From Bacteroidales bacterium (GTDB lineage: Bacteria > Bacteroidota > Bacteroidia > Bacteroidales > Muribaculaceae): 64,000 nt of DNA. The notes under the pieces were generated by a model. That model saw only the letters and a program-made list of their open reading frames with translations, searched no databases and was not told the DNA's origin. The stretch is taken from positions 48,485 to 112,484 of the forward strand of contig JAAVFP010000018.1 of NCBI GenBank assembly GCA_014800735.1, read 5' to 3'. The translations under genes were made by a program, and so were the position numbers. The first letter of the stretch is position 1. Every line of letters starts with the position of its first letter. Positions 52,221 through 59,393 of the stretch are shown here, in pieces.

Positions 52221-52423
52221 TTTTTATTTGAGTTGGTTGGTTTTATTCTCGCTGCGCTCGAATCACGATGATTCGGTGATATTTTTTTGAGGAGCTTGCA
52301 GACCAGGCGTGCACGGTTGGCGTCGGCTGTGGAGGTGTGACCGTTTTTGCGGAGCACTTTGGCGTAGTCGGTCAGGTAGCGCGCCACCAGGGCGAGGTCG
52401 GTAGCTGACAGGGTGGGGCTCAT
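52217..52423 (-). CDS. Small early protein; tail carries an antisense repeat copy
   Basis: 68 residues, helical: SATDLALVARYLTDYAKVLRKNG and ADANRARLVCKLLKKI. The C-terminal 17 residues (RDSSAARIKPTNSNKK) fall on a copy of the dispersed palindromic repeat read in the opposite direction, so this tail may be an add-on. Overlaps neighbours on both sides by four bases. Function unknown. Confidence 0.5.
   Translation of the reverse strand: MSPTLSATDLALVARYLTDYAKVLRKNGHTSTADANRARLVCKLLKKISPNHRDSSAARIKPTNSNKK
52246..52274 (+). repeat. Palindromic element, copy 13 (antisense to its gene)
   Basis: Lies in the 3' end of the minus-strand gene 52217-52423, read there as RDSSAARI. Left arm TTCTCGCTG, right half decayed. 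Confidence 0.7.
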
Positions 52424-54525
52424 GGCTTGAAGAATCCTTGAAAACGGACGGTGCCGAAGTATTCGGGCGACTTGATGAGTCCGTCGCCGTGTCCGGCGAG
52501 TGTTTCGGCGCCTTCTTCATCAAGCACTACCTTGGAGTCCACGGCTTTGGGTACGCGGAAGCAGACCTGGACGGGGAAGTTTACTTTAGCGTCGCCGGTA
52601 ATAACCTTGGTGGATGCACGCTGGGTGGCGGCGATGATGCGGTAGCCGAGGGAGCGGCCTTTCTGCAGGAGCATCTTGAGGTTTTCTTCGAGCGATTTTT
52701 CACGGCCCACTACTCTATTTTCATATTTTGGGATGGGAAAGCCCATGGGGCCACGCTTGGTGCCGACTTCGACCCGTTCGTAGATGTCGAGGGCTTTGCC
52801 GGAGCGTGCGGAGGAAACGGCATCGGCGAATTCGTCGAACACGATGAGTGTGAGGCCGCACTCACCGGTGCGTGCACGCTCCTGCATTTCGGCCACGAGC
52901 TGCTTCATTCGCTTCTCGATTGCTTCGATATCGGTGATTACTTCGATGCCGGGAGCGTTGAGGCTGCGCACGAATTCATATTTGGGGTCGAGGACGATGA
53001 TGCGTCTGACCCCTGCCAGGCGCGCATACTCGATTGTGGAGCGGATGCACACGGATTTGCCGGAGCCGGTTGCGCCGCAGATGAGCATGTGAGGGGTTGA
53101 GTGGTTGTAGATGTCCCAGAAGATTGTGCGGCCGAAGTTGTCGAGACCCAGGGGCAGGCGGAAAGCGTCCTGGTACTTTTCGTCCCACACGAGCACCTGG
53201 TTGGAGCGCTGTGGGGCCTCGATACAGAGGTAGGATTTGCCTTCGTAGACGGTGAGCTCGGGGAGGACACGCACGGAGGGGACATTGATTGCGTTGGCGA
53301 TGTCGAGGGCGTGCTGGGCGATGTTCTTAATCATGACGCCGGGCCCGATTTCGAGGAGGTAGGACACGGAGGAGAAGGAGCCGAATGAGTGGGCAACCTT
53401 GACCATGATGTTGAACATGCGCAGGGTGTGTTCGATTTTTTCGGAGTCAGTCATATCGTCGCGGAGTTCGTAGGAGATGAATGTTGCCGCGTTGCGGCGG
53501 AATGATTTGATTACTTTCGGGGAGATTGATGCAGCCGAGGCGTCGCGCACTTTGCGCCGACGGCGCGAGATGAGCTGGCGTTTGTGCTCGGGGAGATATA
53601 GGAAGTCGTTGATGTCGGCAATGAGGGTGCGGGCCCAGAAGTCGTAGAGTTCGGCACGGTCGGCCATGGGGTCGGCGTCGTTGATAGTGTAGAGGTAGTT
53701 GGGGTCGGAGGTGGCCTGAATCATGCGGCGGAGGGGTTCGAAGAGGATGGCCTCGTAGAGGCGGCGTGTGTCGGGGTCGAGCTTGATAGCCATTTTGCGG
53801 AGCTGTGGGCTGCCGTCCTTGTTGAGGCTGTGCTTATTTTCCATATACCACACCTCGTCCACGGGCATGTCCGGATGGTGGCACTCCCACATGAGGGCGT
53901 AGACGATGGCCTGCTTGGCACCAGTGTAGGCCAGTTCGGCCTCGTCGGTGTAGGTGCTTTTGGATTTGTGGTCCACGATGACACGGCGGCCGTCGGCGAG
54001 CTCAAGCACGAGGTCGATCTGCGCGTGGCATGGCAGGGGGATGTCTACGCCATTGACAATTAGCCAGCCCTCGAGGCGCTGCTCCACGGCCACGATGCGC
54101 TCAAGGCCGTCGGTGTAGATGTTCTGCTCCTTGCAGAAGTTGGCTATAAGGGCGTTGGCGGTTTTGGTTGCGGCGGTGATGCAATCCTGAACGGCGGGTG
54201 TTTTCTTGCCCAGCTTCCACTGGTTGGCCTCGACTTGGTCGATGATGTTGTAGGCGAGTTCCTGGAGCGCGGTAATGTCCATGACCTGGCCCTGGCTCAT
54301 TGCGTTGAAGAACAGTTCCAGGGCGGCGTGGTAGGCGGTTCCGGCCACGGTTGTGGGGGATTTGCGCGAGGGTTCGCGGTAGATGTAGCGGCGCTCGAAT
54401 TCCTTCTCGTTGCGGGCAAAGGTTGCCACGCCGGAGTAGGACCAGGAGTCGATGAGGAACTGCGAGAAGTGTTCCTCAAGCTCGTCGGCGGCCAGGGTGG
54501 AATATTTGTTGATAAGCTTGCTCAC
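52420..54525 (-). CDS. Fused RecB/Cas4-like nuclease and FtsK-type ATPase
   Basis: 701 residues. Residues 1-300 are a RecB-family PD-(D/E)XK nuclease: GTAYHAALE (62-70), AQIDLVLEL (168-176) with D171, VDHKSKS (184-190) with D185 and K187, and the QAIVY Q-motif (205-209). Residues about 400-701 form an ATPase with GATGSGKS (Walker A, about 480), VFDEFAD (Walker B, about 560), and AATQR followed by GDGLI, the FtsK/SpoIIIE pattern. DNA-end processing coupled to translocation, next to RecT, suggests the exonuclease partner of a recombination pair. The fusion is unusual. It overlaps the next gene by four bases. Confidence 0.85.
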   Translation of the reverse strand: MSKLINKYSTLAADELEEHFSQFLIDSWSYSGVATFARNEKEFERRYIYREPSRKSPTTVAGTAYHAALELFFNAMSQGQVMDITALQELAYNIIDQVEANQWKLGKKTPAVQDCITAATKTANALIANFCKEQNIYTDGLERIVAVEQRLEGWLIVNGVDIPLPCHAQIDLVLELADGRRVIVDHKSKSTYTDEAELAYTGAKQAIVYALMWECHHPDMPVDEVWYMENKHSLNKDGSPQLRKMAIKLDPDTRRLYEAILFEPLRRMIQATSDPNYLYTINDADPMADRAELYDFWARTLIADINDFLYLPEHKRQLISRRRRKVRDASAASISPKVIKSFRRNAATFISYELRDDMTDSEKIEHTLRMFNIMVKVAHSFGSFSSVSYLLEIGPGVMIKNIAQHALDIANAINVPSVRVLPELTVYEGKSYLCIEAPQRSNQVLVWDEKYQDAFRLPLGLDNFGRTIFWDIYNHSTPHMLICGATGSGKSVCIRSTIEYARLAGVRRIIVLDPKYEFVRSLNAPGIEVITDIEAIEKRMKQLVAEMQERARTGECGLTLIVFDEFADAVSSARSGKALDIYERVEVGTKRGPMGFPIPKYENRVVGREKSLEENLKMLLQKGRSLGYRIIAATQRASTKVITGDAKVNFPVQVCFRVPKAVDSKVVLDEEGAETLAGHGDGLIKSPEYFGTVRFQGFFKP

Positions 54526-55391
54526 GGCATTTCAGTGGAGGTGGCGGACTTGGGTTGTTTGGCGGCGCGGTTGCGGAGTTTCTCCTTGGCTTCGTCGATG
54601 GAGGCGGGGGTGGGCTTGGATTGGCCGGACTGGCGCACTTCTTCGAAGTCGACGTCGACGATATCGCGCTGCTCTTCTTCGGTGCGGAATCCCATGGACA
54701 TTTCGGGAGCGAAGGTGGACACCCAGAACGATGCGGCACGGTAGCGCAACATCTGCTCAGGCATTGAGGGCCATTTGGAACCGTCCTTGGAATACCAGCC
54801 TTCCTGCACGGCCATGCGGACGGAAACAGGCGTTGAGGTGAGTACCTTGCCGGTGGCGCGCTCGGTGGCGAAAGCCACGCACACGAGGTTGGGGAGCTGG
54901 GGCTGGGGGAATGTTTTGAGGATTTCGCGGTTCTTGCCGGTGGCGTCCTTCTCCCAGGTTTTGTACTGCACGGAGCCTACGGTGCCGTCGACGGTCATGC
55001 GGTAGTCGAGGGTGCTGTAGCGGCCGCAGGTGTTGACACAGCCGATGAGGAAGCGTGATTTCCAGGTGGGGTTTCCTTTGACGATGCAGAGGTTCTGCAT
55101 GACGGTTAGGGGGAACACGCCCAGGCGTGCGGCCATTTCGACGGCAATGATGCAGTCGCCGATGTTGCCTTTGTAGGCCGCGGGGACGAATGCGGATTCG
55201 GAGAGGGGTTTGGCGATGCGCTGGTAGGTTTCGAACTGGCGCTGCATCTGTCCGGCGGGGGATGCGTTGTACTCGGCGTTGGCGCGCAGGGTGGCAAGCT
55301 GCACTTCCATGCTGGCTTTGCGGAGTTCGAGGGGCAGCTGCTCGTCGATGTTGGCCTGCGGGGCGGTGGATTGTTCGGGTTGGGTACACAT
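54522..55391 (-). CDS. recT: RecT single-strand annealing protein
   Basis: 289 residues from MCTQPEQS, the ATG after which the family begins. FVPAAYKGNIGDCIIAVEMAARLGVFPLTVMQNL and IVKGNPTWKSRFLIGCVNTCGRY are RecT landmarks, followed by MRYRAASFW-type QMLRYRAASFWVSTFAPE near residue 235. The acidic tail ends in a Lys/Ala-rich stretch. RecT anneals single strands exposed by its exonuclease, here probably the fused nuclease just downstream. The tRNA-like element lies 27 bases upstream. Confidence 0.9.
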   Translation of the reverse strand: MCTQPEQSTAPQANIDEQLPLELRKASMEVQLATLRANAEYNASPAGQMQRQFETYQRIAKPLSESAFVPAAYKGNIGDCIIAVEMAARLGVFPLTVMQNLCIVKGNPTWKSRFLIGCVNTCGRYSTLDYRMTVDGTVGSVQYKTWEKDATGKNREILKTFPQPQLPNLVCVAFATERATGKVLTSTPVSVRMAVQEGWYSKDGSKWPSMPEQMLRYRAASFWVSTFAPEMSMGFRTEEEQRDIVDVDFEEVRQSGQSKPTPASIDEAKEKLRNRAAKQPKSATSTEMP

Positions 55392-55417
55392 AGTTCTGAT
55401 GATTTTTGATTGTTGTT

Positions 55418-55508
55418 TGGTGGCGTGGCCGGATTCGAACCGGCGACCATGCGGCGTTACCTCACGCTTGAGGGTGCCGCAGCGCTCTACCAACTGAGCC
55501 TACACGCC
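55418..55508 (-). tRNA. tRNA-like element with an enlarged anticodon arm
   Basis: Read on the minus strand it has a 6-bp acceptor stem (GGCGTG with CACGCC), an encoded ACCA end, a normal D-arm (GCTCAGTTGGTAGAGC) and a normal T-arm (GCCGGTTCGAATCCGGC). The variable region (TGGTC) is the usual five bases. Between TGCGG and CCGCA, where a 7-base anticodon loop belongs, there are 22 bases that fold as a hairpin (CCTCA-AGCG-TGAGG). The total of 91 nt is 15 more than a class I tRNA, and no fit to a long variable arm works. It could be a decoy, an intron-bearing tRNA, or a scanned-as-pseudo tRNA. Anticodon undetermined. Confidence 0.6.
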
Positions 55509-55555
55509 TGACAAAAACACTAAGTCAATCAACACTTTACTTCTATACGGTTGAT

Positions 55556-55798
55556 TCACTCCCCTGCTCCTTCGGTTGCCCATCGGATGCAGGCAGCCAC
55601 ACGGCGGTCGGAGCGGCGCCAGCGGCCGCCGAGGTATGCGAAGAGGCCGAGGGCCACGGCGGCCATTGCTTTGGATAGGAGGAAGTCGGCGAACCAGGTT
55701 GTGGAGTCGTCCTTAGGGCCTGCGAATAGGCCGAACATGGCCAGGGCAAAGAGGGCCAGGAGAAGGAGGATGCGGGTGAGTGAAATTGCGGTGTTCAT
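55556..55798 (-). CDS. Small two-TM membrane protein
   Basis: 80 residues. Two hydrophobic segments, about 8-26 (TRILLLLALFALAMFGLF) and 40-58 (LLSKAMAAVALGLFAYLG), followed by a basic tail (RRSDRRVAACIRWA). Small membrane proteins in this position are common in Bacteroidales phage early operons. Function unknown. Confidence 0.55.
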   Translation of the reverse strand: MNTAISLTRILLLLALFALAMFGLFAGPKDDSTTWFADFLLSKAMAAVALGLFAYLGGRWRRSDRRVAACIRWATEGAGE

Positions 55799-55810
55799 TT
55801 TGAGTGGGGG

Positions 55811-55975
55811 TTAGAGAGAGTCCTGCATTAAGTCGTATAATTCCCAGCGGATGCGGGTGAGTTCGGCGCGCGCTTCGGGGGTGTCGGCAAAGGGGAGAAT
55901 GCTGTCAATGAGGCGGTAGTCCCAGCGGCGTAGGTTCTCGGCTTTAGCAATGAGTTGTTTGTCAAATTCTGTCAT
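55811..55975 (-). CDS. Small helical early protein
   Basis: 54 residues: MTEFDKQLIAKAENLRRWDY, then IDSILPFADTPEARAELTR, all helical. Same direction and tight spacing as its neighbours, with good codon bias. Unknown function. Confidence 0.5.
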   Translation of the reverse strand: MTEFDKQLIAKAENLRRWDYRLIDSILPFADTPEARAELTRIRWELYDLMQDSL

Positions 55976-55991
55976 GATGGGGAGGTGTTTT

Positions 55992-56327
55992 TTAGATTAA
56001 TTCTGCGTCGTCGCCGTCGAACCATTTGTCGAATGTGCGGCGGTAGTAGTGGCGGTCGAGGATGGAGAGAAGTGTCCATGCCATCTGGTTGAACGCTTCA
56101 TCGTCGTCGCACACTTCGGTTTCCTGGTGTTCGCCGCCGGTGTAGGTGGTTGTGACGTTGCACTGGAGTGCCTGCAGGAAGTGTTCGCGGCCTTCGGGGG
56201 TGAGGCGGATGGGCGGGCAGATTTCGATGGCTTCGGCGGCTCCGGATACGGTTATCTCTTGCGGTTTGCCGAGTATGTTGATTGCGGCCAGGAGGTCCTG
56301 GAGTGTTGTGTTGATTGTTTCTTTCAT
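55992..56327 (-). CDS. Small early protein, unknown
   Basis: 111 residues from MKETINTTL. TTLQDLLAAINILGKPQEITVSGA, then a strand-rich centre (CPPIRLTPEGREHFLQALQ) and an acidic segment before the helix AFNQMAWTLLSILDRHYY. The start overlaps the stop of the HTH protein gene upstream by four bases. No family recognised. Confidence 0.5.
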   Translation of the reverse strand: MKETINTTLQDLLAAINILGKPQEITVSGAAEAIEICPPIRLTPEGREHFLQALQCNVTTTYTGGEHQETEVCDDDEAFNQMAWTLLSILDRHYYRRTFDKWFDGDDAELI

Positions 56328-56599
56328 GAGTGGATGTATTTTTGAACTTGATTGAACGAGAGGCGGTAGTGGCCTGTGCCGTCGCGGCGAGCCGGGAGCT
56401 GGCCGGAGGCTATCATCTGGTAGACGGCCGTTTTTTTCTTGCCGAGGATGTGGCATGCCTCACTGACGCTGATGAGGCGGTCGGCGGTGCGGATGTCGGC
56501 ATTTAGGATGCCGGCGAGCTCGCGGACTTCGCGGCGCAGTGTGCTGACTTCGCGAAGCGTCTTCGCAAGCATCTGTTCTAAGGTCTGTGGGGTTGCCAT
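56324..56599 (-). CDS. Excisionase-type HTH DNA-binding protein
   Basis: 91 residues. N-terminal coiled coil (LAKTLREVSTLRREVRELAGIL), then ADRLISVSEACHILGKKKTAVYQMIASGQLP and RRDGTGHYRLSFNQVQKYI, the winged HTH_17 fold of excisionases and MerR-like helpers. It is the first gene of the minus-strand early operon, so it could be an excisionase or early regulator. Recombination directionality is inferred, not shown. Confidence 0.75.
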   Translation of the reverse strand: MATPQTLEQMLAKTLREVSTLRREVRELAGILNADIRTADRLISVSEACHILGKKKTAVYQMIASGQLPARRDGTGHYRLSFNQVQKYIHS

Positions 56600-56691
56600 G
56601 TGGTTGGGGGCTTTAGGTGATGGAGTTTCTTTTGTTTGTTCCCGCGGGCCAATTCGATTCGGCTGCGTCGTGCTTTTCCGCGGGTTTTTCG

Positions 56692-56699
56692 TAATTTTG
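56692..56699 (+). promoter_or_regulatory. -7 box for the 56724 gene
   Basis: TAATTTTG matches TAnnTTTG exactly, 24 bases before the ATG. No TTTG -33 element at the right distance, so it may need an activator. Confidence 0.5.
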
Positions 56700-56723
56700 T
56701 GTTGCCAAACTTTTAAAATTACG

Positions 56724-56948
56724 ATGTATATGAATGAATTAGATTTGCTTGAGGATTTCCTGAAGCATGGTAACGGGTACTATCCTCAGGATAAGGAGCG
56801 GTTTATGCGTTGGGCGCTTGTGGCTCAGCGACGTGGAGCGGAGTTTCCTCACTCGGAGTTTGAATACAGACTATCAAGGGAGGCTGCGCGATATTATGCA
56901 GCTGCGTATGAGTTTGTGGGTTTAACCTTGCAGGCTCTGAGCGAGTGA
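56724..56948 (+). CDS. Small phage protein, convergent with the HTH repressor gene
   Basis: 74 residues: MNELDLLEDFLKHGNGYYPQDKERF, helix RWALVAQRRGAEFPH, and EFEYRLSREAARYYAAAYEFVGLTLQALSE. Good coding signal and its own -7 box. Its last 146 bases overlap the 3' end of the repressor gene on the other strand, so transcription of one opposes the other. Unknown function. Confidence 0.6.
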   Translation: MYMNELDLLEDFLKHGNGYYPQDKERFMRWALVAQRRGAEFPHSEFEYRLSREAARYYAAAYEFVGLTLQALSE

Positions 56949-57372
56949 TGTCAAACACGGCCAGGAAGCTGCGCACGGCGGCTGAGGCCTGAAGGGCGAG
57001 CTCTTTTGTGGGAAATATATTGTGGTTTTGACTGAGCAGTTCTTCAGCTCTGTCGAGGGTGATGTATTTCCCAAAAAGCAGCTGCATGTTATCGAGGTTG
57101 ACTTCTTCGGGTCGGAAGTCGCCGCCGCGGAGGTAGTATCGTTGGTTCATTGTTTTGTCTTTGAAATAAGCAAAGAAATTGTAATCTAATACGTTACAAA
57201 TGGCACACAAAAGGTTGGTGTCAATACTGTGCTTGGAGAAGACAGTCTTTTCAATGTTCTGCCTGGCGATGTTCAGCTTTTCAGCAAATTTTGATTTGCT
57301 CATGCCAAGACTCTCAACACGCAGACGTATTAATTCGCCAATGTTTACGGTTTTAATGTTCATAATATTCAA
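56803..57372 (-). CDS. XRE-family phage repressor-like protein
   Basis: 189 residues. HTH at about 14-45: IGELIRLRVESLGMSKSKFAEKLNIARQNIEKTVF, the Cro/CI layout. A middle part (YYLRGGDFRPEEVNL, then TLDRAEELLSQNHNIF) and a Pro/Gln/Thr-rich C-terminal tail (145-189) that overlaps the opposing gene. No serine-lysine LexA-type protease motif is visible. Start overlaps the upstream membrane protein gene by four bases. Likely one arm of the lysogeny switch. Confidence 0.75.
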   Translation of the reverse strand: MNIMNIKTVNIGELIRLRVESLGMSKSKFAEKLNIARQNIEKTVFSKHSIDTNLLCAICNVLDYNFFAYFKDKTMNQRYYLRGGDFRPEEVNLDNMQLLFGKYITLDRAEELLSQNHNIFPTKELALQASAAVRSFLAVFDITRSEPARLNPQTHTQLHNIAQPPLIVCIQTPSEETPLHVAEPQAPNA

Positions 57373-57845
57373 ATGGCTCGAGTGTTATATCGAAATCGGT
57401 CCAGGCATCCGTCCGCTTGCGTGTGACGGAGTGTCAGTTCGTGGTGTTGACGTTGTAGCCTCTGTAGGAGTGAGGGCCCGGGGATGTCATTGCTGCTCGT
57501 CGGGCAGTTGAGTGCTGTAGTTTTATTGGCTTCTGCTATTCTTTCTTCGAGGGAGGAAAGAAGCCGGGCGGAACTATCGCGCATATCCGGTACAAATCGA
57601 GTATGATACCACGGGTTTTCATAGTCGTGCCGGTCGTGCTCCTGCTGATGTGGCTGCCGGAGTTGCGCGGGCCGTTGTTCTTTCTCTGCTATACCGTAGA
57701 TGATTGCGATGCCTAAGCACAGAAGGAGTACGCCGTTGACGCATGCGGTGGCCATTGGGTCGATTTCTATAAGGACTGCTTCGAGCAACCCTGAACCGAC
57801 TGCGATGAGGATGGTGGCGAGTAGTTTCCAATTGTGAAGATTCAT
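57369..57845 (-). CDS. Two-TM membrane protein
   Basis: 158 residues. Hydrophobic segments at about 7-26 (LLATILIAVGSGLLEAVLIE) and 31-50 (ATACVNGVLLLCLGIAIIYG). A long hydrophilic cytoplasmic tail follows. It shares an operon with the XRE repressor, an arrangement typical of superinfection or control functions, but no function is known. Confidence 0.6.
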   Translation of the reverse strand: MNLHNWKLLATILIAVGSGLLEAVLIEIDPMATACVNGVLLLCLGIAIIYGIAEKEQRPAQLRQPHQQEHDRHDYENPWYHTRFVPDMRDSSARLLSSLEERIAEANKTTALNCPTSSNDIPGPSLLQRLQRQHHELTLRHTQADGCLDRFRYNTRAI

Positions 57846-57855
57846 GGCTGTGGGT

Positions 57856-58047
57856 TTACGCTAAGCGGGTGACTACGATTGTACGGTCGGTGCGGTTGGT
57901 GCGGGTTTTGTACCTTCGGTCCAGAATCACGCTAAGCTCGGAGGCCTGGGAGCGTATGCTCTTCATCTTCTGCACGGGAAATGAGCAGGTGTCGCCGATT
58001 TCCATGTTGGCGAGTGTGGGGCGGATTTTAGGTGTGGTTTCAGCCAT
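57856..58047 (-). CDS. Small basic phage protein
   Basis: 63 residues. LANMEIGDTCSFPVQKMKSIRSQASELSVILDRRYKTRT and NRTIVVTRLA-type ends are a pattern that recurs in Bacteroidales phage control regions; it is basic and could bind DNA. First gene of the operon leading to the repressor, with the first operator copy in its upstream region. Function unknown. Confidence 0.55.
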   Translation of the reverse strand: MAETTPKIRPTLANMEIGDTCSFPVQKMKSIRSQASELSVILDRRYKTRTNRTDRTIVVTRLA

Positions 58048-58051
58048 ATTG

Positions 58052-58086
58052 TTTGTATGTTTGAAGTTTAATGTTTAACTTTACGG
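58052..58086 (+). promoter_or_regulatory. Promoter-operator copy 1
   Basis: TTTG at 58052-58055, 20 bp, TAACTTTA at 58076-58083. The spacer holds AAGTTTAATGTTTAACTTT, an imperfect palindrome. A 23-bp stretch (58064-58086) is identical to 58576-58598. It serves the small gene at 58113 on one side, and the minus-strand operon at 58047 on the other may be controlled through it. Confidence 0.7.
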
Positions 58087-58112
58087 AATTGAATCTTAAA
58101 CCTTGAGTAGAT

Positions 58113-58292
58113 ATGAAAAAGATATTGACCCACTGGGCTTATTTGAATTATGATCTTGCGGAAGCTGTTGACTATACCTCTCTTTTCAGCGAGCAGCTTG
58201 AGCAGGGCTGGGAGATTGAGAGCATCAGTACGGCCGTGGATAGTTACAATGGCATGCGAATTATCGTGGTGACTGCTCTGCTGGAGAAATAG
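58113..58292 (+). CDS. Small protein in the lysogeny region
   Basis: 59 residues: MKKILTHWAYLNYDLAEAVDY, then LFSEQLEQGWEIESISTAV and RIIVVTALLEK. Alpha-beta character, good coding signal, preceded by a canonical promoter (copy 1). The last 32 bases overlap the opposite-strand gene 58261-58512. Unknown; could be an antirepressor or small regulator because of position. Confidence 0.6.
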   Translation: MKKILTHWAYLNYDLAEAVDYTSLFSEQLEQGWEIESISTAVDSYNGMRIIVVTALLEK

Positions 58293-58512
58293 CCTGAGGC
58301 TTACGGAAACCGCTGGCGCAGTAGTCGGCGAATTGTTCTGCCTCCCATTGCTTGAAACGAAGGTACTGCTCGGAGGCTTCCGGATTGCCATTGACGAAGG
58401 CAAGTGCTATTTCGGCCAGGGCTACATTACCATGAAAGGCGATGATGAGCTTAAGCCGGATGTCGGTTTGCTTGCCGGGGTTGTTATGTCTTTTTGGTTT
58501 GTGACTGTTCAT
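58261..58512 (-). CDS. Small basic phage protein
   Basis: 83 residues: MNSHKPKRHNNPGKQTDIRLKLI, helix NVALAEIALAFVNGNPEASEQYLRF and QWEAEQFADYCASGFRKP. Basic N-terminus. It is transcribed leftward out of the operator region 58537-58642, toward the repressor operon. No family recognised. Confidence 0.55.
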   Translation of the reverse strand: MNSHKPKRHNNPGKQTDIRLKLIIAFHGNVALAEIALAFVNGNPEASEQYLRFKQWEAEQFADYCASGFRKPQAISPAEQSPR

Positions 58513-58536
58513 GTTATGTTGTTATATGGCATGAAG

Positions 58537-58642
58537 TTATACGCGCAGTTTTTGCGCATAATGTTTGTTTGTATAAAGTTTAATGTTTAACTTTACGGTG
58601 CAAAGTTAATAAATATTGCAGTTCTACGCATATATTTATGCG
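58537..58642. promoter_or_regulatory. Lysogeny switch region with three palindromes and promoter copy 2
   Basis: Between diverging genes. It holds TTATACGCGC/GCGCATAA (58537-58561), the repeated operator AAAGTTTAATGTTTAACTTT (58575-58594), and CGCATATATTTATGCG (58627-58642). TTTG at 58564-58567, 20 bp, TAACTTTA at 58588-58595 forms a plus-strand promoter overlapping the middle palindrome. On the minus strand TAACTTTG (plus 58602-58609) gives a -7 box. These are the expected parts of a bistable repressor switch. Confidence 0.7.
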
Positions 58643-58692
58643 TTAAGGATTGTTAATTTCACTTGTTAATACATTTAAGTGTTTGTTATTCA

Positions 58693-59061
58693 ATGAATTT
58701 GCAACGCATAAAAATAATAGCCGAAAATAAATCGATTGAGTTCAAGGCTCTTGCGAAAGCTATAGGAATGTCAGAAGGTAACCTTCATCGCTGTGTGAGG
58801 GAAAATCGCATTTCAGCACAAGACTTAGAAAAAATTGCAGCCGAATTGCGAATTTCTGTAGTAGAATTTTTTGATGAACAGGTTTCATCTGTCCACACCG
58901 AAGGTGATTATTCCCCAGCATCTGTTCGCGGAAACATCTCGGTGACTAATAGCGATGTGGTTTTATCTGAAAGAATCAAGTCTTTAGAGTCACTAATCAA
59001 AGAGAAAGACGAGCGAATTATGGAGCTGAAAGAGCGCATAATGGAATTAAAAGCGAAGTAA
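58693..59061 (+). CDS. HTH regulator with C-terminal coiled coil
   Basis: 122 residues from ATG at 58693. HTH at about 15-45: IEFKALAKAIGMSEGNLHRCVRENRISAQDLEKIAAELRI, a Cro/CI-type fold, then an acidic linker and a heptad-repeat coil (RIKSLESLIKEKDERIMELKERIMELK). First gene rightward of the switch region; likely the counterpart of the XRE repressor, or the activator of the cargo genes that follow. Confidence 0.75.
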   Translation: MNLQRIKIIAENKSIEFKALAKAIGMSEGNLHRCVRENRISAQDLEKIAAELRISVVEFFDEQVSSVHTEGDYSPASVRGNISVTNSDVVLSERIKSLESLIKEKDERIMELKERIMELKAK

Positions 59062-59091
59062 AATCAACCATTTATTTCAAAAAAGATTGAT

Positions 59092-59391
59092 ATGAGTAGC
59101 GAAATTGAAGAAAGCATACAATCAGATAGTGCTATGGTAAATAATACCCCTATCCGAACATCAAACAGTGATACTGAGATATCCCAAAATCCAAAAGAGA
59201 ATACGCGAAAAATAATAGCAAGTTTATATGTCTGGGCATTCTTTATAATCATTTATTTAACCCTTATTATTGGAATTCTTAACAACTACACTGTAGATGA
59301 TTATAAAGATATATTAATCGCCATTTCCGGTATACTCTCAGGTCCCTTGGGTTTTATAGTAGGATATTATTTTAAAGCTTCCAATGAATAA
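59092..59391 (+). CDS. Small two-TM membrane protein (cargo)
   Basis: 99 residues. A disordered N-terminus (1-40), then helices at about 43-63 (IIASLYVWAFFIIIYLTLIIG) and 73-94 (ILIAISGILSGPLGFIVGYYF). Starts 31 bases after the HTH gene and ends three bases before the Cas2-like gene, so the pair is probably translated together. Small membrane proteins of this shape act as pore-forming effectors in some defence modules. The role here is unknown. Confidence 0.6.
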   Translation: MSSEIEESIQSDSAMVNNTPIRTSNSDTEISQNPKENTRKIIASLYVWAFFIIIYLTLIIGILNNYTVDDYKDILIAISGILSGPLGFIVGYYFKASNE

Positions 59392-59393
59392 AT

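Noticed and set aside
52438..53100. Plus-strand open frame opposite the RecB/FtsK fusion
   Set aside because: Shadow frame over the Walker motifs of the real gene.
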